A DNA stretch of 36,666 nt from Oscillatoriales cyanobacterium (GTDB taxonomy: Bacteria > Cyanobacteriota > Cyanobacteriia > Cyanobacteriales > Microcoleaceae), in the NCBI GenBank assembly GCA_004293365.1, contig RDYN01000047.1, positions 1 through 36,666 on the forward strand, given 5' to 3'. The position numbers were made by a program, and so were the translations under genes. Under the pieces are notes generated by a model. The model was not told where the DNA came from, searched no databases, and saw nothing but the letters and a program-made list of their open reading frames with translations. Shown in pieces: positions 14,595 through 24,519 of the stretch (position 1 is its first letter; each line of letters opens with the position of its first letter).

Positions 14595-17500
14595 CTACTT
14601 ACCCTCAATATACTGCTTTAAAATATTCCGAATTTGTTTGAGCTGAAATCCCTTAGCAAGTTGGCGCAACCTCGCGACAAACGGCATTAATTTAGGTTCT
14701 AAACTCTCGAGATTAGCACTCTCCTCAAAAATTTCTTCAATGTCGCCCATAGCCGCAAGTTTCAAAATTTTTGCTGCCGACTCAGCAGCCGCAGGTAACA
14801 GAGAAGAATAAGCAGGAAAATCAGATGGTGACAAACTGGGAGTTGTCCGCTTTGTGCTTTCCGAAGATTCCTCGTAAATCCATTCTAGTCCCAAATGCAC
14901 GCGCAACTGTTCCAAAAAGTGATTTGCTTCTATCGGCTTGGGCAGAAAATCATCGCACCCTGCAAGGATGCTTTCTTGCTGCGCCGACTCGAAAACGCTA
15001 GCTGACAAAGCGATTAAAACGACATCTTTTAATTCCGGCAACTGCCGCACTCTCCTTGCAGTTTCTAAGCCATCCATTACAGGCATCTGCAAGTCCATTA
15101 AAATCACATCAGGTTGAAATTCGACTGCTTTGTTGAGGCATTCTTGACCGTTACCGGCCTCTGCAACTTCAAATCCCAAACGCCCCAGCATCCTGCACAA
15201 CAAATCGCGATTTAGTTGATTGTCGTCCACGATGAGGACTTTTCGCTTGTTGCCCACAAAACCGACCAGCCAGCGTTTTTCCCGCAAAGGAGACACCTCT
15301 AAGTAGCGTTTGGCTGCCGGCAATTCTAAATCCAGCCAGAAAGTGCTGCCTTTTCCGAAAGTGCTGTTGACGCGAATTTCGCTGTCCATCAGTTTGGCTA
15401 ATTTCTGGCTGATCGAGAGTCCGAGACCCGTACCTTCAACAAAGGCATTGCCTCCTACTTGGTGGAAGGGCAAAAATATTTCTTCTAACTTGCTTTTATC
15501 TATTCCTGTCCCGGTATCCTCGACTTGAAAGCGGATTTTCAAAGCGTGTTTAGCTGCGATCGCATTGTGGGAGAACCGCATATAATTTTCTTTGAGTTCG
15601 GAACTCAAAAGCGAGAATTCGTAATTTTCTCCTTGGCTTCGACTCCAGGCCTCTGTGCCGACATAGCCGACTTTGAAAGTTACTCCGCCCCTGTTAGTAA
15701 ATTTAACGGCATTGCTGAGTAAATTTATCAGAACTTGGCGCAATCTTTTTTGATCGACTTGGACGCAGGTGGGCAGGGGCGATACTTGTTCGTAATTGAA
15801 ACAGATTCCTTTTTGATTGGCGCGCATCTGAAACAGGTCAGCAATGTTTTTCGTGAAATTTAGAAAATTTAACTCTTCCGGGTAGAGTTCCATTTTTCTA
15901 GCTTCGATTTTAGAAAGGTCTAAAACATCGTTGATTAACATCAGCAAGTGTTCACCGCACTGTTGAATGTTGCTGAGACTTTCTTGTTGATCGGAACTTA
16001 AGTCTTTGTCGGCTTTGAGGATTTGAGCGTAACCTAAAACCCCGTTTAAAGGCGTGCGGAGTTCGTGGCTCATGTTGGCGAGAAATTCGCTTTTGGCGCG
16101 GTTGGCGGTTTCGGCGGCTTCTTTAGCTAATTGTAGGGCTGCTTCGGCAAGTTTTCGATCGGCTATTTCGGTTTGTGCTTGTTGAAATAGCGTCGATTGC
16201 TGGATCGCGATCGCCAATTGCACGCACAATTGCCGGAGCGATTCTATTTCTGAGGAATCCCAGGAACGGGGGCCGCTGCAATCGTGGGCGATCAGCAGTC
16301 CCCAGAGTTGATTTTCTGCGGTGGATTGGGCAGGATAAATGCTTTCTCGTACTTTTAAAATCGGCACTACTAAGTTAGCTTTAACTTCAAAATCTTCGAG
16401 ACAATTAATGTAGCATTCGCTGAGGTTTTCCGTGTAAATATCTTCAATAGCTCGAATACAGCCTTGCTGGTAAATAGCAACAAATTTATCTCTAAAACAG
16501 GGATCTAAATTATTAAAACCTCGCAGCGAAGTTCGATTTTTTGCCACGGATTCCACAACTACAGTGCCGCTCCAGTCGGGATTAAAGCGGTAAATAACTG
16601 TGCGGTCTGTTTGCAAAAATTGCCGCACTTGTTCGACAGCAGCGGTGAGGATTTCTTCTAAATTGAGGGAGGAGCGAATGCGATCGAGCATGGCAACTAC
16701 CAGCCGTTCTCGCCTTAATTGCTGCAACAGCGCTATCTCGGCTTGTTTGCGTTCGGTGATGTCGGTAATTACTCCCACTAGCCCGATTAAATTGCCAATT
16801 TCATCTTTAATGCAGTCGGCGCGAAATAAAGTTGTTACCAGTTCGTTGCTTTTAGTTTGGATTTTGAGTTCGCCTTGCCAAGATTTGCCTTTACGGATAG
16901 TTTTAAACATTTCTAGCAGCACTTGAGTTTGCGGGTAAATTGCCGTTGCTCCCCCTGCTGCGTTCAGTTCTTCTGCTGTGTAGCCGTACCGCTGAATAAA
17001 GGCTTGATTGTGGTAGATCGATCGCCCTGTCAAGTCAGCAATGCCGATCGCATCGCTAGTGCTTTCCACGGCTTGAGTCACCCGCAGCAAATCTAATTCG
17101 GCTTGTTTGCGATCGCTAATATCAGTAATACTGCCGATATAGCCTTTAATTTCCTGCTTGTCTCCGATTTCGGCGATCGCTTGACCGATCGCCCAAATTA
17201 CACGACCGTCTGGACGCAGAAAGCGGTATTCTGATTTAAAAGGAATTTTGTTAATAATTGCTCGATACCATTCATTTTTCACCCGCTCCGCATCATCGGG
17301 ATGTAGGGCATTCATCCAGCCAGTTTCTGCTGCCAATTCTGAATTTAATCCCGTCATTTCTACCCACCGCTGATTCACATAAATAAAATTGCCAAACCCA
17401 TCGCTGTCAAATATACAAACCGGCGATGCTTCTGCCAAATTCTGATAGCGGCGCTGACTCAATTGCAGTGCGTATTCTGATTGTTTTCTTTTTGTGATAT

Positions 17501-19787
17501 CGCGGACAATGGCAATTATTTCGCCGCCTCCCAGCATTGTCAGCGACAATTCTTGAGGGAACATAGTACCGTCGCGACGCTGACCGGTTCCCTCTATATT
17601 GCAATACCCTGTTTCCTGGACGAGCGGCATTACTTCTCGTTCAAGATATTGAATTTCTGCGGGGGAGTAGAGCATTTTCCAGGTTTTGTCTTGCAGTTCG
17701 CTATGGTCAGCCCAGCCGTACATTCTGAGATAAGCATCGTTTGAATAAATACATTCTTTACGTTCGTTAAAAATGGCGATACCGTCATGAGCAGCGGCCA
17801 TTGCTACTGCTTGCCGCTGAAGTTCCGACTCAGCTTTTTTGCGAGAAGTAATGTCGCGAGCTACTGCATAAATCAAACCTTCTTCGCTAAAGGGCGATGC
17901 CGTCCACAGCAACCATTTGCAAGAACCATCTTTGCAGAGACAGCGGTTTTCAAAGTAAATGCTGGGCGTGCCACTTATTAGCTTTTCGGCTTCGATTAGA
18001 GTGGCTTCTCGATCGTCTGGATGAACAAATTCGAGCATCGGCTTGGCCAAAAGTTCAGCGCTGCTGTAGCCCAGGGCAGTTGACCAAGCCGGGTTTAATC
18101 GTTTAAAATAGCCGTCGAAACCGACAATGCAAAGCAAGTCTAAGGAAATCGTAAAAAAGCGATCGCGCTCTGTTTGTGCCTGCTTTAACTCAGTGATATC
18201 CATCACTAAACCGTCCCAGAGAATATCGCCTTCGCCCCCTGATTCGCTCTGATTATTGAGCCTTTCCGGTCTCGATGCTCCTTGCAGCCACTTAACTTTT
18301 CCGGATGGCAAAATCTGCCGCCACTGCTGCCGCCAAGGTTCCAGGGTAGCTGCTGAAATTGCGATCGATGCTTCTAAATCTAAGCGATCGTCTCCGTGAA
18401 TTCCGCTGAACATCAATTCCGAATTTTGCTCTATTGCTTCTGGCTCTAATTCGTAAAGTTCGCGGCTGCCAGAAGAGACGTAGGGAAAAGATGTTTCTCC
18501 AGTTGCTGACCTGCGAAATTGATAAATTACTCCGGGCAGGTTAGCTACCAATTTTTGAAATCGAGCTTCGCTTTGTTCCAGAGCTCTTTGCTGTCGTCTG
18601 TATTCGGTGAAATCTCTGATTGTCCCAACTATTACTTTACTGCCGTCTGCTCTTTTAAATACGCTTTTTTTGGTAGAGATGATGTGTTCTTTCCCTGCGG
18701 TGTCTGTGAATATTTCTTCGGTTTCCAAGGACATACCCGTTGTCAATACTTCTTCATCTTTTGCCCAAAAAACATCAGCCTCTGATTTGGGGAAAAAGTC
18801 ATAATCTGATTTACCGAGCAGTTCATCCCGCGATTTGCCGACCAACTGACAAACAGCATCATTTAAGATCATCCAGCGGTGCTGCTCGTCTTTAACAAAA
18901 ATTGGGTCTGGCGTAGCATTTATGGTGTGGTTTAAAAATTCTTCTGACGCTTTGAGTTTGGCTTCGTAGCGGTAGCGATCGCTCACGTCCAACACTACTT
19001 CGATCATCCGGTCAATAGACCCGTCTCGGCCGCGGATGCAGCGCAGCGAAACTCGCGTGTATACTATTTCGCCATCTTTTCTAAACCACCTTTTATCTGA
19101 GATGTAACCGTCGGTTTTACCTGCTAACATCTGAGACAATTTTTCAAAATTTGCCTCAAAATCCTCTGGATGAATCAACTCCAGCGAATGCTTTTGCAGG
19201 AGTTCGTCGCCCTCGTAGCCGAGCAAATTGCACAGCGCATCGTTAACTTCTATCCAATGGCAATTTTCACCAATTGTGGGGTCAATAATTGGAGCGGCGA
19301 TGGCAATTCCGATCAGAGAATTTTCCACCACCGAGCGATATTTTTCTTCGCTTTTTCGCAAAGCATCTTGAGTGTTTTGGCGTTCTATGGCGTAACGGAG
19401 CGATCGGATTAACAGTTCGCCGTCGATTTTTCTTTTGACTAAATAATCCTGTACGCCCACCGAAATCAACCGCAGCGCCAGCTCTTCGTCGTTTTGGCCG
19501 GTCAAAACTACGATCGGCACATTTACCCCGTACTCTTGTACCCGAGCCACCGTCTCGATGCCCTGACTGTCTGGCAGTGAAAGGTCTAATAAAATTATGT
19601 CAAAACTTTCTTGACTTAATCGCTGCTGCGCTTCGCTGAGGCGCTCTACTTTCGTCAGCAATATACACTGCCGGCCGCTAATTCCTGACAGCAAATCTTC
19701 AATAAGCTCAGCTTCCAGAGGGTTGTCTTCTACTAACAGAACCTTGAAGCAGGTAGGAGGTACAGCTAAGTTAAAAACTGCTTTCAT
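14595..19787 (-). CDS. Hybrid histidine kinase: REC-PAS(x7)-GAF-HisKA-HATPase-REC
   Basis: A 1730-aa soluble sensor kinase. Order: receiver domain (about 13-130), seven PAS domains in series (about 145-1030, each ending in a DIT(E/S)RK-like signature), one phytochrome-type GAF (about 1050-1215), HisKA with the phospho-acceptor H1241 in MSHELRTPLNG, HATPase (NLLSNAVKF, EDTGTG, GTGLGLSIS), a second receiver (LIVDDNQLN, VILMDLQMPVMDG), and a helical tail of about 95 residues without an obvious HPt histidine. The GAF carries Cys1097 in a DPCF motif and Cys1125 in ECY, 28 residues apart, as in dual-cysteine cyanobacteriochromes, so it may bind a bilin. No membrane segments are present. No dedicated output gene is adjacent; another kinase lies 425 bp upstream on the same strand. 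Confidence 0.93.
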   Translation of the reverse strand: MKAVFNLAVPPTCFKVLLVEDNPLEAELIEDLLSGISGRQCILLTKVERLSEAQQRLSQESFDIILLDLSLPDSQGIETVARVQEYGVNVPIVVLTGQNDEELALRLISVGVQDYLVKRKIDGELLIRSLRYAIERQNTQDALRKSEEKYRSVVENSLIGIAIAAPIIDPTIGENCHWIEVNDALCNLLGYEGDELLQKHSLELIHPEDFEANFEKLSQMLAGKTDGYISDKRWFRKDGEIVYTRVSLRCIRGRDGSIDRMIEVVLDVSDRYRYEAKLKASEEFLNHTINATPDPIFVKDEQHRWMILNDAVCQLVGKSRDELLGKSDYDFFPKSEADVFWAKDEEVLTTGMSLETEEIFTDTAGKEHIISTKKSVFKRADGSKVIVGTIRDFTEYRRQQRALEQSEARFQKLVANLPGVIYQFRRSATGETSFPYVSSGSRELYELEPEAIEQNSELMFSGIHGDDRLDLEASIAISAATLEPWRQQWRQILPSGKVKWLQGASRPERLNNQSESGGEGDILWDGLVMDITELKQAQTERDRFFTISLDLLCIVGFDGYFKRLNPAWSTALGYSSAELLAKPMLEFVHPDDREATLIEAEKLISGTPSIYFENRCLCKDGSCKWLLWTASPFSEEGLIYAVARDITSRKKAESELQRQAVAMAAAHDGIAIFNERKECIYSNDAYLRMYGWADHSELQDKTWKMLYSPAEIQYLEREVMPLVQETGYCNIEGTGQRRDGTMFPQELSLTMLGGGEIIAIVRDITKRKQSEYALQLSQRRYQNLAEASPVCIFDSDGFGNFIYVNQRWVEMTGLNSELAAETGWMNALHPDDAERVKNEWYRAIINKIPFKSEYRFLRPDGRVIWAIGQAIAEIGDKQEIKGYIGSITDISDRKQAELDLLRVTQAVESTSDAIGIADLTGRSIYHNQAFIQRYGYTAEELNAAGGATAIYPQTQVLLEMFKTIRKGKSWQGELKIQTKSNELVTTLFRADCIKDEIGNLIGLVGVITDITERKQAEIALLQQLRRERLVVAMLDRIRSSLNLEEILTAAVEQVRQFLQTDRTVIYRFNPDWSGTVVVESVAKNRTSLRGFNNLDPCFRDKFVAIYQQGCIRAIEDIYTENLSECYINCLEDFEVKANLVVPILKVRESIYPAQSTAENQLWGLLIAHDCSGPRSWDSSEIESLRQLCVQLAIAIQQSTLFQQAQTEIADRKLAEAALQLAKEAAETANRAKSEFLANMSHELRTPLNGVLGYAQILKADKDLSSDQQESLSNIQQCGEHLLMLINDVLDLSKIEARKMELYPEELNFLNFTKNIADLFQMRANQKGICFNYEQVSPLPTCVQVDQKRLRQVLINLLSNAVKFTNRGGVTFKVGYVGTEAWSRSQGENYEFSLLSSELKENYMRFSHNAIAAKHALKIRFQVEDTGTGIDKSKLEEIFLPFHQVGGNAFVEGTGLGLSISQKLAKLMDSEIRVNSTFGKGSTFWLDLELPAAKRYLEVSPLREKRWLVGFVGNKRKVLIVDDNQLNRDLLCRMLGRLGFEVAEAGNGQECLNKAVEFQPDVILMDLQMPVMDGLETARRVRQLPELKDVVLIALSASVFESAQQESILAGCDDFLPKPIEANHFLEQLRVHLGLEWIYEESSESTKRTTPSLSPSDFPAYSSLLPAAAESAAKILKLAAMGDIEEIFEESANLESLEPKLMPFVARLRQLAKGFQLKQIRNILKQYIEGK

Positions 19788-20211
19788 AATATTTATTAAT
19801 TAAAACTTTTGTCAAGCTAACTTGGATTTTATCTTTTATTGCCGGGGGAGTTATCGAATTGCACCTAAACATACATCGGCGATCGGATTGCAGTGTGAGG
19901 GAGCGCTACAAAACTTGTGTTTAAGAGTTAAAATTATATCACGAACTGACTCGGCTGTCAACGCGAAATATGTTTTATTCTAACTTGCAATTTAACTTCT
20001 ACCTTCTAGCTTTTGCCTAAAAATATAAGATTTAATTCAGCTTCTCCTGCCATCTAGTTTCTACATATAGCCTTTCTCAAATAAGTGAGGTATGCCCACG
20101 GAGGCCTGCTTGCCCTGTGCCCTAGGCCCGGCGCAGGCCTAGGCCCGGCGCAGGCCTATGAGCGCCGCACTGTTACTGAGAAAGGCTATAAGTGTGTGCC
20201 AGATGTCTCGA
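19788..20211. other. 424-bp spacer between kinase genes, with a TIR element
   Basis: Contains the element at 20066-20190. The remainder (19788-20065) is AT-rich leader sequence of the large kinase without a recognisable promoter pair. No coding sequence was seen. Confidence 0.6.
20066..20190. mobile_element. MITE-like element of the TATAGC family
   Basis: The ends are TATAGCCTTTCTCAAATAAG at 20066 and a complementary CTGAGAAAGGCTATA ending at 20190, a 125-bp unit. Inside are two copies of AGGCCCGGCGCAGGCCT, themselves near-palindromic. Related ends occur at 13436-13470, 31777-31886 and 32046-32074. Confidence 0.6.
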
Positions 20212-21504
20212 TTAAGGGAGAGTAAAGTGAAAAGTTGAACCTTGACCCGGTTCCGACTCCACCCACATAGATCCACCGTGACCTTCCACAATCTTTTGAC
20301 AAATTGCTAAACCAATACCTGTCCCAGAATATTCTCTTTGAGTGTGCAAGCGCTGGAAAATTTGAAAGATGCGTTCTTGATGCTGTGGAGCAATCCCAAT
20401 CCCATTATCCGACACAGAAAACAACCAGTTTTCCTTTTGTTTGCAAGCGGTAATATGAACGGCGGGCGGTGCATCTTGGCGATATTTAATTGCATTGCCG
20501 AGTAAATTTTGAAAAAGCTGTACGAGTTGAGAAATATCTCCCATTACCGCTGGCAATTCACTGTAGGTAACAACTGCTCGATCGTTGCGGATAGCCCCTT
20601 GCAGGTTGGCAATTGCTTGCTGGACTGCATGATTGCAATCTGTCACTTCAAAGGGTTTCTGACTGCGACCAACTCGCGAATATTCGAGCAAATCGTCAAT
20701 TAAAGTTTGCATTCTCGTGCAGCCCTGAACGATATTGCTGATAAACTTAATAGCTTGACTGTCGAGTTGGTCTTTGTAGCGTTTTTCTAAAAGTTGAGCG
20801 TAGCTGGCAATAGTTGCTAAAGGCGCTTGCAAGTCGTGGGAAGCCACATAAGCAAATTGTTCTAGTTCGGCATTCGACCGCGCCAATTCTTGGTTAGATT
20901 TTAAGAGGGCAGATTCAGCGCGCTGGCGGTTCGATATCTCTTGTTGGAGGAGCAAATTTTGCTCTTGCAGGGCTTTTTCAACGGCGAGGCGGTTGCTGAT
21001 TTCTTGTTGCAAAATCTGGTTTTTTTCGTAAAGACTTTTTTCCACGGCTAAGCGGCTGGTAATTTCTTCTTGAAGCAGCACATTTTGTTCTTTTAGCTGC
21101 TTTTGTAAATTCCGCAGCGTCAGGTGACTTTCGATGCGGGCGAGCACTTCTTCAAACTGAAATGGCTTGCTGATGTAGTCAACTGCTCCTACAGCAAATG
21201 CGTTTACTTTGTCGAACACTTCATCTTTAGCGCTGATAAAAATTACCGGAATTTCGCGAGTCTTCGCTTCAGATTTCAGGTGCTGACAGACTTCGTAACC
21301 GTTCATTTCCGGCATCATTATGTCGAGTAAAATCAAATCTGGCGGATTAGAATTGCAGGCTCTCAGGGCCATTTGCCCGTTAATCACGCAGCGGGGTGCG
21401 TACCCCCGATGAGTCAACATCGTAGACAACAGGCGCAGATTTTCTGGCGTATCGTCTACTACTAAAATGTTTCCTAATGGCGTCTCTGGTTGCTGATTGT
21501 TCAT
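20212..21504 (-). CDS. Response regulator-histidine kinase fusion
   Basis: A 430-aa protein with an N-terminal receiver (about 12-128; phospho-acceptor D61 in LILLDIMMPEMNG, conserved Lys in SKPF), a coiled coil, then HisKA with H223 in ASHDLQAPL and an HATPase domain (LLGNAIKYR, DNGIGI, GTGIGLAIC). The coiled coil holds three tandem 21-residue repeats (139-159, 160-180, 181-201; core LLQQEISNRLAVEKAL), each exactly three heptads. The architecture is common in cyanobacteria, where the receiver takes phosphate from another kinase and tunes the attached one. The large hybrid kinase downstream on the same strand is a candidate partner. Residues matching phytochrome-type DLQ(A/E)PL kinases suggest relation to light-signalling kinases, which is only a hint. 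Confidence 0.93.
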   Translation of the reverse strand: MNNQQPETPLGNILVVDDTPENLRLLSTMLTHRGYAPRCVINGQMALRACNSNPPDLILLDIMMPEMNGYEVCQHLKSEAKTREIPVIFISAKDEVFDKVNAFAVGAVDYISKPFQFEEVLARIESHLTLRNLQKQLKEQNVLLQEEITSRLAVEKSLYEKNQILQQEISNRLAVEKALQEQNLLLQQEISNRQRAESALLKSNQELARSNAELEQFAYVASHDLQAPLATIASYAQLLEKRYKDQLDSQAIKFISNIVQGCTRMQTLIDDLLEYSRVGRSQKPFEVTDCNHAVQQAIANLQGAIRNDRAVVTYSELPAVMGDISQLVQLFQNLLGNAIKYRQDAPPAVHITACKQKENWLFSVSDNGIGIAPQHQERIFQIFQRLHTQREYSGTGIGLAICQKIVEGHGGSMWVESEPGQGSTFHFTLP

Positions 21505-21846
21505 TGATTATTTTGCGGTTTTTACAAAAGATGTTTGCAGCAGATGTTGAAGGAAGAAGTTGGGCAACGAGCAGTGTACGGGATGTAATGGATGTAACGG
21601 ATTTCAGTCCGATGGAAGTTGGAAGAAGTCCGATGGAAGTCGGAAGAAGGAAGAAGGAATTTTTGGCAATGGTTGCAGTAATTAAGAACTTCCTAACCGT
21701 TTTGGGGGTTGCTATATCTTATTTTCTAATCAGAAAGAAATCAGTTATTAGTAGGAATATTGGGGAAATAGAATTAGGAATCAACTCAGAAACTGATTTT
21801 TTTATTGTTGGCGCGCAGCGTGCTGTGATTGTTCTTTTACCAATTC
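21505..21846. other. 342-bp spacer with a 21-bp tandem repeat
   Basis: GTCCGATGGAAGTYGGAAGAA occurs twice in tandem (21607-21627 and 21628-21648, one difference), followed by GGAAGAAGGAAGAAGG. The rest is AT-rich. A plus-strand ORF at 21477-21911 crosses this repeat and both neighbouring genes and looks spurious. Confidence 0.65.
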
Positions 21847-24165
21847 TTAAACCCCCAGCAATAGAGTCAGAGCATTGTTGTACCAAGTCAATCCTTTATC
21901 TAAAACCTTAAAGCCAGCTACTTTACACATAGATTCTAAAGCAGAAGCTGTAGGCAGCCACCACCAAGGGCCAAAGTTGTCGATCTCAAAAACTGCTTTT
22001 TCAATTACTCCGAGAATTGGTGTGCCGTAGGTGTACTGCTGCCAGTAAGCTGTTAAGATAGCTCGTTCTGCTTCGCCCAAAGCGGGAATGAAGATTACCC
22101 CAGAAGCTGGAATTTCGTACCGTCCCCGCTCGTTTTCTATAAGTTCTTGGGTAATTGCTGAAGTTAAGATTAAATACTGCCCTGTTATTTGACGCAAGCT
22201 CATTAAAATTTGCAAAGGGTGGGGGTGATGGTACAAAACTCCTGCACAGTGGACTACATCGTAAGGCTGGCCAATTTCTGCAAGCTGAATGTGATTTATA
22301 TCTTGACTGATACAATTATAATTAGCAATATTTAAACTTGCCATGCGATCGCGAAAATCTTGCCAAATGTGTGCGGATTCGGGCGTGACATCAATCATTG
22401 TCAGAGAAACTGCACCGTATTTGCTTGCTACAGATACTTTTTCGTTGACGGTGCCCCACAAGCCGCCGACTTCTGCAAAAGTCTGATTGTTGACGACTCG
22501 GGCAATGTAGCGATCGCGAATATCGTCATTCTCCAACTCTGCTAATATAGTGCGATCGCCCGTAGAGTCATTTTTCTGCAAAATTTCCGCCAATTTCCCG
22601 GATATTGCGGCATCTTGCGGCCGAATTTCTAACGCCATCAAGTACAAGACTGTAGCTGCGTCGGGGCGATCGCTCTCGGCAAACTTTTGGGCTGTTTCGC
22701 AGTAAAATTCAGGAGCGTGCAGCGGCTGCAATTCGTGGTGATAGTAACTCGTTGCCGGATCTAAACCTGACGGCACTCTTTTGATGAGAGCATCGCCTAA
22801 CTTGGCGTAAATGTTGGGGAGTTCTGGCTCAATTTGCAGCGCACAAAGGTAAGCAGAAACAGCCTCGTTCCAGTTGTGGATCTCAGTCAAAGCATCGCCT
22901 AAATTGTAATAAGACCAAGAAAAATTGGGGTTGAGTTCAATAGCGCGCTGATAAGCAGTAGCTGCTGCTTTCCACTGCTCGGTTTTTAACAGCGGTTCTC
23001 CTAAATTGTGGTAAGCCCAAGAAAAGTCTCTATTGAGTTCGATCGCCCGCTGGTAGGCGAAGATTGCTGCCAACCAATCCTGGAGTTTAGCTTTAGTTAA
23101 TGCTAAATTATAATGAGACCAAAAGAATTCGGAATTAAGGGCGATCGCCCGCTGGTAAGCTGTCGCCGCTTCCGACCATTTTTCTAATTGAAAAAGCGCA
23201 TCTCCCAACTTGTGACAAGAACCAGAAAAATTCGGGTCTAAGTCAACAGCGTGCTGGTATGCTGCTGCGGACTCCGACCATTTTTCTAATTTGCCGCAAG
23301 CTTCGCCGATGCTGTAGTAAGACCAAGAAAAATTTGGGTTAATTGCCACAGCCGTGCGGTACACAATAATAGCTTCTTGCCATTGTTCTAATTCGAGCAG
23401 AACGCTGCCTAAATTGTAGTAAGACCAAAAAGAATTCGGATTCAGCTCAATACTTTCGCGGTAGGCAGCTTCGGCTTCGCGCCAGAGTCCCTTGGCTTGC
23501 AAAACATTGCCTAATTTGTAATGAAAATCCGAAATATCCGGTTGAAGCTTGATAGCTTTGCGGTAGTTAACAATAGCTTCGTCCCACTGTTTTAGCGCGC
23601 TAGCAGCTTCGGCTAATTTGGTGTAAGCTTCACAACAACTAGAGTTTAAATAAATAGTGCGGTGGTAACAAACTAGAGCTTTTTGTGGCTTGTTTTGTGC
23701 CAATAAAGTATTGCCCAAATCGAGATATTCTTCGGGTATTTCTATCGGTTCCACGATCAGTGCTTGATACCAACAGTCGGCTGCTGGCTCAGCTTGACCG
23801 ACTTCGGTAAATATGCGGCTCAAATTGCGGTAAAATCCTGCAAAGTCTGGTTGCAGGGCGATCGCTTTTTGGTAACAGTCGATCGCTTCTTGCCATTGTT
23901 GCAAACGGGCGCAGAGTGTGCCGAGGTTAGCAAAAGCTTCGGCAAAATCCGGTTTGTGGGCGATCGCAACTTTATACCAATACCGGGCGTCTTCTAGCTT
24001 ACCCTGAGCTTGCAGCGCCTTTCCCAGGGTTTTGCAAGTCTCGGCGGAATCGGGGTGGGATGCGAGAATTTGGTGGCAAAGTGCGATCGTGCGATCGAAC
24101 TTCCCTAAAGCTAAATATATTTCTGCCTGTTGTTGCAAATCAACCGCTGCTGTTTCTGAATTCAC
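21847..24165 (-). CDS. TPR-repeat protein with C-terminal methyltransferase domain
   Basis: A 772-aa protein. Residues about 8-475 form a continuous array of some 13 tetratricopeptide repeats (recurring WxEAxxxYxxAIxLxPxxSxxYYNLG), built on a 34-residue period. After a linker the C-terminal part (about 545-772) resembles a class I SAM-dependent methyltransferase: FAEVGGLWG as a variant glycine motif, MIDVTP as the acidic strand end, and YDVVHCAGVLYHHPHP as motif IV/post-I. TPR-methyltransferase fusions occur near glycosyltransferases in cyanobacteria. This gene is divergent from the GT2-GT2-GT4 gene (354 bp), so modification of a glycan or of a glycosylation factor is plausible but inferred. 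The middle repeats are nearly identical, so copy number may vary. No signal peptide was seen. Confidence 0.85.
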   Translation of the reverse strand: MNSETAAVDLQQQAEIYLALGKFDRTIALCHQILASHPDSAETCKTLGKALQAQGKLEDARYWYKVAIAHKPDFAEAFANLGTLCARLQQWQEAIDCYQKAIALQPDFAGFYRNLSRIFTEVGQAEPAADCWYQALIVEPIEIPEEYLDLGNTLLAQNKPQKALVCYHRTIYLNSSCCEAYTKLAEAASALKQWDEAIVNYRKAIKLQPDISDFHYKLGNVLQAKGLWREAEAAYRESIELNPNSFWSYYNLGSVLLELEQWQEAIIVYRTAVAINPNFSWSYYSIGEACGKLEKWSESAAAYQHAVDLDPNFSGSCHKLGDALFQLEKWSEAATAYQRAIALNSEFFWSHYNLALTKAKLQDWLAAIFAYQRAIELNRDFSWAYHNLGEPLLKTEQWKAAATAYQRAIELNPNFSWSYYNLGDALTEIHNWNEAVSAYLCALQIEPELPNIYAKLGDALIKRVPSGLDPATSYYHHELQPLHAPEFYCETAQKFAESDRPDAATVLYLMALEIRPQDAAISGKLAEILQKNDSTGDRTILAELENDDIRDRYIARVVNNQTFAEVGGLWGTVNEKVSVASKYGAVSLTMIDVTPESAHIWQDFRDRMASLNIANYNCISQDINHIQLAEIGQPYDVVHCAGVLYHHPHPLQILMSLRQITGQYLILTSAITQELIENERGRYEIPASGVIFIPALGEAERAILTAYWQQYTYGTPILGVIEKAVFEIDNFGPWWWLPTASALESMCKVAGFKVLDKGLTWYNNALTLLLGV

Positions 24166-24519
24166 TTTAAGCGTTCCTGTTTAGTAATAATTCCCTGTGT
24201 AATTGTAAAGCAAAACCTCTCTAATATCCTCCAAATCATGCACCGACATCTGCCTGCCTGTAAATATCGAGTACCTGCACGGCATTTGTGCGATCCTCTT
24301 CGAGGGCTGCGCTAACGAACTTTAAGTTAATTTGTACGCAAGTCGAGGAAAAACCAATTTCGATTAAACTAAGATAGCAACCAGTTAAGTAAAGCCACCT
24401 AATAAAACTCAAAATACGGCTCGCGATCGAGCTTGTGGTGTATATCTTTTTCCCTCTTCCCTCTTCCTTCTTCCTTCTTCCTTCTTCCTTCTTCCTTATA
24501 CTTAACAGCGAGGTAAATA
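24166..24519. other. 354-bp divergent spacer with short repeats
   Basis: Holds a copy of the 28-bp GCGATCCTCTTCGAGGG-type repeat (24290-24317) and a pyrimidine-rich heptad array of TTCCTTC units at about 24450-24495 that ends 24 bp before the glycosyltransferase start. It contains the promoters of both flanking genes, but no clear -35/-10 pair was found. Confidence 0.6.
24290..24317. repeat. 28-bp repeat, intergenic copy
   Basis: Begins GCGATCCTCTTCGAGGG and ends GCTAACG. It differs by one base from the copies at 27716-27743 (inverted) and 32457-32484, which lie inside coding sequences. The core CCTCTTCGAGG is palindromic. Confidence 0.85.

Noticed and set aside
14314..14646. ORFs of about 100 aa in all frames over the heptad repeats
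   Set aside because: They are translations of repeated CCCCATG units with no real protein character.
21477..21911. 144-aa plus-strand ORF between the kinase and the TPR gene
   Set aside because: It overlaps both real genes, crosses a tandem repeat and resembles no family.
24329..24341. 13-mer AATTTGTACGCAA shared with element A (5317-5329)
   Set aside because: Chance matches of this length are expected among all pairs in a window of this size, and no other similarity surrounds it.
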